From: CAZSGN01 sp964606415
Lineage (GTDB): Bacteria; Bacteroidota; Bacteroidia; Bacteroidales; JBBRXJ01
DNA length: 11,188 nucleotides
Direction: 5' to 3'
NCBI GenBank assembly: GCA_964606415.1
Contig: CAZSGN010000084.1
Location: forward strand, 1 to 11,188
The notes under the pieces are model-generated. The model was not told the origin of the DNA. It was given only the letters and a program-made list of their open reading frames with translations, and did not search any database. The position numbers and the translations under genes are program-made. Position 1 is the stretch's first letter, and each line of letters begins with the position of its first letter. Below are positions 7,688 to 11,188 of this stretch, piece after piece.

Positions 7688-7710
7688 TTTTATAAAATTT
7701 ATTTATAAAA
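7688..7710. repeat. All-AT palindrome next to the terminator
   Basis: TTTTATAAA (7688-7696) and TTTATAAAA (7702-7710) are perfect reverse complements separated by ATTTA. The dyad starts 18 bp after the stop of the PLP enzyme gene and its right arm touches the following terminator stem. It may form a weak hairpin in the transcript end, or may be a chance product of the AT-rich spacer. Confidence 0.5.
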
Positions 7711-7754
7711 AAAAACCGGGGTATTGAAAATAAATTCAGCACCCCGGTTTTTTT
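7709..7754. terminator. Bidirectional rho-independent terminator
   Basis: A perfect 14-bp stem pairs 7709-7722 (seven A, then CCGGGGT) with 7741-7754 (ACCCCGG, then seven T), with an 18-nt loop between. The GC core followed by a T-run on one strand, and preceded by the matching A-run that becomes a T-run on the other, lets it work in both directions. It lies between the convergent PLP enzyme gene (stop at 7669) and uxuA (stop at 7773) and probably ends both transcripts. It is the clearest terminator in the window. Confidence 0.92.
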
Positions 7755-7772
7755 AGCAAATAATAATATTTC

Positions 7773-8990
7773 TCAGGTCCGGTAGAAAGCCTCACTACGC
7801 TCTATTCCCATTTCCAAGCCTCTTAACTCAGATTGACCCCTCAATAAACCAATGGCTGAATAGCCGGGATTTGTTTTTTTATGCAGGTCATCAAGAATTG
7901 TATGTCCATGGTCCGCTCTCATTGGTATCTGCCAATCATTCCGTCCAAATGACTGCCTTTTACGTTGCTCCCTTAATAGCTCTCTCATGACACGGTACAT
8001 ATCAACATCACCCTGAAGATGAGCTGCTTCAAAGAAATTCCCCTCATCATCCCGTTGTGTACTGCGAAGATGAGCAAAATTAATCTTACTTCCCAGTTTT
8101 TTAACAATCCCCACCAAATCGTTATCAGCTCTAACACCAAGAGATCCGGTACACAAGGTAATACCATTATGAATCGAATCATAAACACTGGTTAATTCTC
8201 TAAGATCTTGTTGTGTACTCACAACCCTGGGCAAGCCAAGAATTGGCTTCGGTGGATCATCCGGATGCACCGCCAGTTTAACACCAGCTTCTTCAGCTAC
8301 AGGTGCAATCTGCGAAATAAAATAAGCCAGGTTATTTCTCAGCATTTTATCATCTACATTTTTATAAAGATCCAGTCTCTCCTGAAACTGCTCAAGCGTA
8401 TATCCTTCCTGTCCACCAGGAAGACCCGCAATGATATTTTTAATTAAAGTGTTTTTTTCCTCATCCCCCATTCGCTCAAAAACATCCTTTGCCTCTTCAA
8501 TTTCATCTTGAGTGTATTGTGCCTCAGCACCGGGCCTTTTAAGCAAGAATAATTCAAAAGCGGCAAATTTTGCTGCATCAAAACGCAAAGCAAGCGATCC
8601 GTCATCAAGTTCATACTCGAGATCCGTTCTCGTCCAATCAAGAATAGGCATAAAATTGTAGCAAAGCACTTTTATACCGCAACGTCCAAGATTTCTGACA
8701 GATTCTTTATAATTTTCGATGAATATATCCCTTTCAGGCAAACCAAGCTTAATAGACTCATGTACAGGTACGCTCTCAACAACAGACCATTTGAGGCCCG
8801 TTGGCGCTTTTCTCTCATCATCCCATTCAACAGTCTGCCTGCGTTCTTCTATTTTTTCCTCAGGCCAAACTTCTCCTACTTTAATATTATGAAGAGCAGT
8901 CACTATTCCGGTTGCCCCTGCTTGCCTTATATCCCTTAACTTGACCGGATCTTCCGGCCCATACCAACGCCATGTTTGTTCCATTCCCAT
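7773..8990 (-). CDS. uxuA: D-mannonate dehydratase
   Basis: UxuA dehydrates D-mannonate to 2-keto-3-deoxy-D-gluconate in the cytoplasm, using a divalent metal. The 405-residue sequence closely resembles E. coli UxuA along its whole length: METWRWYG-type start (EQTWRWYGPEDPV), QAGATGIVTALH, CGIKVLCYNFMPILDWTRTDLEY, AAFELFLLKRPGAEAQYT and NPGYSAIGLLRG. Likely metal ligands, by family knowledge, are His242 in VHPDDPP, Cys280 in LCTGS, His307 in AHLRS and Asp360 in RADHGH; all are present. The ATG at 8990 is given; the ATG at 8984 gives MEQTWRW, exactly where the E. coli protein begins, and is equally possible. It follows uxuB on the same strand after about 350 bp, a large gap with several dyads and no exact TAnnTTTG, so whether it is co-transcribed is open. 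It ends at the shared terminator. Confidence 0.97.
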   Translation of the reverse strand: MGMEQTWRWYGPEDPVKLRDIRQAGATGIVTALHNIKVGEVWPEEKIEERRQTVEWDDERKAPTGLKWSVVESVPVHESIKLGLPERDIFIENYKESVRNLGRCGIKVLCYNFMPILDWTRTDLEYELDDGSLALRFDAAKFAAFELFLLKRPGAEAQYTQDEIEEAKDVFERMGDEEKNTLIKNIIAGLPGGQEGYTLEQFQERLDLYKNVDDKMLRNNLAYFISQIAPVAEEAGVKLAVHPDDPPKPILGLPRVVSTQQDLRELTSVYDSIHNGITLCTGSLGVRADNDLVGIVKKLGSKINFAHLRSTQRDDEGNFFEAAHLQGDVDMYRVMRELLREQRKRQSFGRNDWQIPMRADHGHTILDDLHKKTNPGYSAIGLLRGQSELRGLEMGIERSEAFYRT

Positions 8991-9061
8991 AATAAAAACA
9001 ATTTAATCATTTAACCATATTAATCTCATATCTATAATATTCTTTTTGTCTCCTTATGCTC

Positions 9062-9087
9062 TTTCCCGGGAATGACTCATCCCGAAA
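9062..9087. promoter_or_regulatory. Imperfect dyad upstream of uxuA, possible operator
   Basis: TTTCCCGGGAATGA and TCATCCCGAAA face each other around a central C. The arms agree except for extra bases in the left arm (CC and A). Inside lie the palindromes TTCCCGGGAA (9063-9072) and ATGACTCAT. The site is GC-rich against an AT-rich background and sits about 75 bp upstream of the uxuA start. It could bind a dimeric regulator or form an RNA hairpin of five to eight pairs. No regulator gene is present in the window to link it to. Confidence 0.4.
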
Positions 9088-9218
9088 TAGCTTTTATATG
9101 ATTTTCTTACTAAAAAAACACAAAGCACAGTCAATCAAGAATCCGAATTGTTGAAAGAATAAGTCTTGCAACTAGAACATCCTGAAGAGACACATGACTT
9201 ATATAAAAATTTCAGGGT

Positions 9219-9237
9219 TATATAAATGCTTTATATA
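9219..9237. promoter_or_regulatory. Perfect 8+3+8 palindrome upstream of uxuA, possible operator
   Basis: TATATAAA (9219-9226), the spacer TGC and TTTATATA (9230-9237) form a perfect dyad. A further TTATATAAA half-site lies at 9199-9207, 19 bp upstream of an identical one at 9218-9226, which is close to two helical turns. Such spacing suits repeated binding by a dimeric regulator. Low sequence complexity makes chance a real alternative. Confidence 0.4.
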
Positions 9238-9340
9238 CAACGCAAAATGAAAAATTGCAGCTCATTTTAAAGAATTTTCAACCCAATTCCTAATGTGAAG
9301 CGCTATTTCGCTTGACGCAAGTCGCTCAAATCAGGTTTTA

Positions 9341-10192
9341 TTAAACCCCGGAATAAGCATTAAAACCACCATCCACAGGTATGGTTATTCCTGTCACAAA
9401 ACCAGAAAGCCCGGAAAGCAGATAATTAACAGTACCCTGAAGATCTTCAGGTTGACCATATTTTCCCATTGGCGTCCCATTAATAATTTTCTGGCCTCTT
9501 TCGGTAGGCTCCCCAGTTTTTTCATCAACCAATAAAAAACGGTTTTGATTGGTTAAAAAGAACCCCGGAGCAATACCATTAACGCGTATACCAACCTTTG
9601 CAAAATGGACAGCCAACCACTCGGTAAAATTATTAATAGATGCTTTGGCAGCAGAATAAGCCGGTATTTTTGTTAATGGTCTGAATGCATTCATTGATGA
9701 TACATTAAGAATCGCCCCATGACCACGTTGGGCCATTTCCCGGGCAAAAACCATGGTAGGTAACAAAGTGCCTTTAAAATTCAAGTCAAAAACAAAATCA
9801 AATCCTTCCATCTCCAGACCAAAGAAGCCATCATCAAGCTGGTCAATATTCTTATCCGTTAATTCCTCCAACTTTGTTGTTGCCTTAGGAGAATTCCCTC
9901 CTGCTCCATTGATCAGAAGATCAATCTGTCCAAATTCTTTCAGGATATAATTTTTCGCTTCTTGCAGTGAATCTTTGTCTAAAACATTCCCCTGCACGCC
10001 GATGGCCTTAACATTATATTCATCAGCGATCTCATGTGCAGCATCATTGGCTATATCCTCCTTGATATCAACAATAGCAATATTAACACCTACAGAAGCC
10101 AGGCCTTTACACATGGATTTACCCAAAACACCTCCGCCGCCTGTCACAACACAGGTTTTATCTTTCAAATCATTGAATGACATTGTTTGCAT
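9341..10192 (-). CDS. uxuB: SDR-family D-mannonate oxidoreductase (fructuronate reductase)
   Basis: This 283-residue short-chain dehydrogenase probably interconverts D-fructuronate and D-mannonate with NAD(P)H, as do SDR-type UxuB enzymes such as Bacillus YjmF; it is unrelated to the long-chain E. coli UxuB. The Rossmann motif is TGGGGVLG at 17-24, with Asp42 after the second strand suggesting NAD(H) preference. NGAGG at 95-99 replaces the usual NNAG. Catalytic Ser165 or Ser166, Tyr179 and Lys183 (YSAAK) are present. The insertion around 101-130 (KATTKLEELTDKNIDQL, then FFGLEMEGF) is typical of the mannonate/gluconate oxidoreductase-like group. FVTGITIPVDGGFNAYSGV closes the fold. Neighbouring uxuA and uxaE make fructuronate reductase the most likely role; a generic sugar-acid dehydrogenase is the alternative. 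ATG 10192 is used; ATG 10183 is possible. Confidence 0.85.
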   Translation of the reverse strand: MQTMSFNDLKDKTCVVTGGGGVLGKSMCKGLASVGVNIAIVDIKEDIANDAAHEIADEYNVKAIGVQGNVLDKDSLQEAKNYILKEFGQIDLLINGAGGNSPKATTKLEELTDKNIDQLDDGFFGLEMEGFDFVFDLNFKGTLLPTMVFAREMAQRGHGAILNVSSMNAFRPLTKIPAYSAAKASINNFTEWLAVHFAKVGIRVNGIAPGFFLTNQNRFLLVDEKTGEPTERGQKIINGTPMGKYGQPEDLQGTVNYLLSGLSGFVTGITIPVDGGFNAYSGV

Positions 10193-10244
10193 AATTAACT
10201 GTTTTAATGATGATTAGATTTTGTACTCACGGTTCATTACATCG

Positions 10245-10252
10245 CAAAAATA
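10245..10252 (-). promoter_or_regulatory. Candidate -7 element for uxuB
   Basis: On the minus strand, 10252-10245 read TATTTTTG, which fits TAnnTTTG and would start transcription near 10238, about 46 nt before the uxuB ATG. No TTTG is found at the expected -33 position, so support is limited in this AT-rich sequence. Confidence 0.33.
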
Positions 10253-10346
10253 ATAAATTATCATTGGTTATATCTTTTAATTGCACTATTTTCGTGCTCA
10301 TAAAAATGAATGATTCTACCACGAACATTTATCTCTTGCGAAGCAA

Positions 10347-10394
10347 AATTTAATGAAAGCTTGCAATTTGTTTATATGTAGATAAAATATGGTT
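10347..10394 (+). repeat. Right copy of the perfect 48-bp inverted repeat
   Basis: Positions 10347-10394 are identical to the reverse complement of 1-48. This copy lies 155 bp upstream of the uxuB start and 217 bp upstream of the uxaE start. It contains one of two copies of GTTTATATGT; the second lies just outside the repeat at 10402-10411. The two 48-bp copies point toward each other and enclose about 10.3 kb of mostly housekeeping genes. No transposase, target-site duplication or recombination gene is visible nearby. Confidence 0.93.
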
Positions 10395-10611
10395 TAAGGT
10401 CGTTTATATGTTGTATTTTAGTTTTAGAAGTTAGAAATATTTCAAAAAAGGCAAAAAAACTGGCTGTGAAAATGAGCAACTATAAAACGCAATATTTAAA
10501 CTACATGTACAACAATATTTTAACATTTTTAAGAGTGTCTTATATCATTTAAATATTTAAGCATTAAAATAAGGATAGAACCAAATAATTTAATTTATAA
10601 CATTAAAACAC

Positions 10612-11188
10612 ATGACAATGCGCATCGGAAAATACTCATTTGGCCTTGGGGATCGTTTTGCCCAACAGGGAAAAGCCCAATTAAGTGCCATAAAAAAAGC
10701 AAAAGAGGGCGGGATTGAAATCACCCCAGTAACGAACAAATCTTACCGCGAACATACTACGATCCATTCAAACCCTGCAGATGTAAGGATAGAAGCAGAT
10801 ACATCAGTACGAGATCTAAAATGGGATGCCCCGTATTTTGTTGATGCCGATCATATAAACCTAAAAACGGTTGATCATTTTATTGAATATGCTGATTTCT
10901 TCACCCTTGATGTTGCTGATTATATAGGACAAAAAGCTGATGAACAAACAATTGAATCACTCATCGCCGACAACAAAAAATTTATCGGCTCACTTTCTAT
11001 TCCAGGTATAGAAAAACCATTCAGTATCAGTGAAACCCGCCTTAAAGAAATTGCTGAAAAATTTGCACTTGCAACTCAGGAAGCAGGAAAAATATATCGG
11101 CATATAACCGAGCGCAAAGGTGCTGATCAATTTATCACTGAAGTCTCCATGGATGAAGTAGATGAAGCACAAACCCCCGTGGCGTTAT
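10612..11188 (+). CDS. uxaE: Tagaturonate epimerase UxaE, N-terminal part (runs off the window)
   Basis: Only the first 192 codons are present; the frame is open at the right edge. UxaE, first characterised in Thermotoga, epimerises D-tagaturonate to D-fructuronate, replacing the tagaturonate-to-altronate route of E. coli. I recognise the family from YSFGLGDRFAQQGKAQL (residues 8-24), TPVTNKSYREHTT (38-50), YFVDADHINLKTVDHF (75-90) and DFFTLDVADYIGQ (95-107). The acidic-His groups (Asp78, Asp80, His81) are candidates for metal or substrate binding, by inference only. I start at ATG 10612; ATG 10618 is an alternative that would remove two residues. There is no Shine-Dalgarno sequence. It is divergent from uxuB, whose substrate it would produce, which strongly supports the assignment. 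No frameshift or stop is seen. Confidence 0.85.
   Translation, partial: MTMRIGKYSFGLGDRFAQQGKAQLSAIKKAKEGGIEITPVTNKSYREHTTIHSNPADVRIEADTSVRDLKWDAPYFVDADHINLKTVDHFIEYADFFTLDVADYIGQKADEQTIESLIADNKKFIGSLSIPGIEKPFSISETRLKEIAEKFALATQEAGKIYRHITERKGADQFITEVSMDEVDEAQTPVAL

Larger units (their letters stand above)
8991..9340. other. Non-coding gap between uxuB and uxuA with several dyads
   Basis: This 350-bp stretch has no credible ORF. It contains at least four inverted repeats: 9062-9087, 9219-9237, 9244-9268 (AAAATGA facing TCATTTT) and 9298-9313 (AAGCG facing CGCTT). TTATATAAA also occurs twice, at 9199-9207 and 9218-9226. None of the dyads is followed by a convincing T-run on the minus strand, so none looks like a terminator after uxuB. 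There is no exact TAnnTTTG on the minus strand. The region may be a control region for uxuA or a leader/processing region within a uxuB-uxuA transcript. Confidence 0.55.
10193..10611. other. Divergent control region between uxuB and uxaE
   Basis: This 419-bp AT-rich region holds the starts of two divergent uronate genes and the right copy of the 48-bp repeat. Besides the candidate uxuB -7 element, it contains GTTTATATGT twice (10370-10379 and 10402-10411, 32 bp apart), and the near-identical CAATATTTAAAC / CAATATTTTAAC pair (10490-10501 and 10513-10524) around the palindrome TACATGTA (10502-10509). No exact TAnnTTTG lies on the plus strand before uxaE. No ORF or RNA gene is recognised. It is a plausible place for a uronate-responsive regulator to act on both sides. 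Confidence 0.55.

Noticed and set aside
9298..9313. AAGCG-CTATTT-CGCTT hairpin as the uxuB terminator
   Set aside because: The stem is five pairs and the minus-strand sequence after it is CACATTAGG with no T-run.
1..10394. A composite transposon or genomic island bounded by the 48-bp repeats
   Set aside because: The enclosed genes are housekeeping genes in their usual Bacteroidetes order, there is no transposase or integrase, no target-site duplication can be seen, and composition does not change across the boundary.

Overview
The window looks like the chromosome of a member of the Bacteroidota (Bacteroidetes). The proteins are of that type: the distinctive omega-like RNA polymerase subunit, a DUF4835/PorD-type exported protein, and a lipoprotein BamD. 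Several genes have a -7 element of the form TAnnTTTG, and start codons lack a Shine-Dalgarno sequence and sit behind A/T-rich leaders. Base composition is moderately AT-rich. No rRNA, tRNA, CRISPR array or transposase gene was seen.

Positions 93-5960, all on the minus strand, hold a compact housekeeping cluster. In transcription order it is bamD, rpoZ-like, coaBC, porD-like, recN, fabI. The first five genes are almost abutting, including a 2-nt gap and a TAATG stop/start overlap. They probably form one operon from a promoter near 6036. fabI has its own well-formed promoter in the recN-fabI gap. The products serve outer-membrane protein assembly, transcription, coenzyme A synthesis, an exported protein linked to type IX secretion by some annotations, DNA repair, and fatty acid elongation.

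Divergent from bamD across a 455-bp non-coding gap lies a plus-strand gene for a PLP-dependent alpha-oxoamine synthase-type enzyme (6416-7669). It could make the long-chain base of sphingolipids or sulfonolipids. A strong bidirectional terminator (7709-7754) separates it from the next block.

Positions 7773-11188 hold a hexuronate catabolism locus. uxuA and uxuB are on the minus strand and the truncated uxaE is divergent on the plus strand. Together they would convert tagaturonate to fructuronate, then mannonate, then 2-keto-3-deoxygluconate, as in pectin or galacturonate use. The uxuB-uxuA gap and the uxuB-uxaE gap contain several dyads and repeats that may be operators.

The most unusual feature is a perfect inverted repeat of at least 48 bp. 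One copy is at the very left edge (1-48) and the other lies between uxuB and uxaE (10347-10394), enclosing about 10.3 kb. It could be a dispersed repeat, an inversion substrate, a shared regulatory region or an assembly artefact; the window cannot decide. Apart from this, the genes belong to known families and I see no clearly new multi-gene system.
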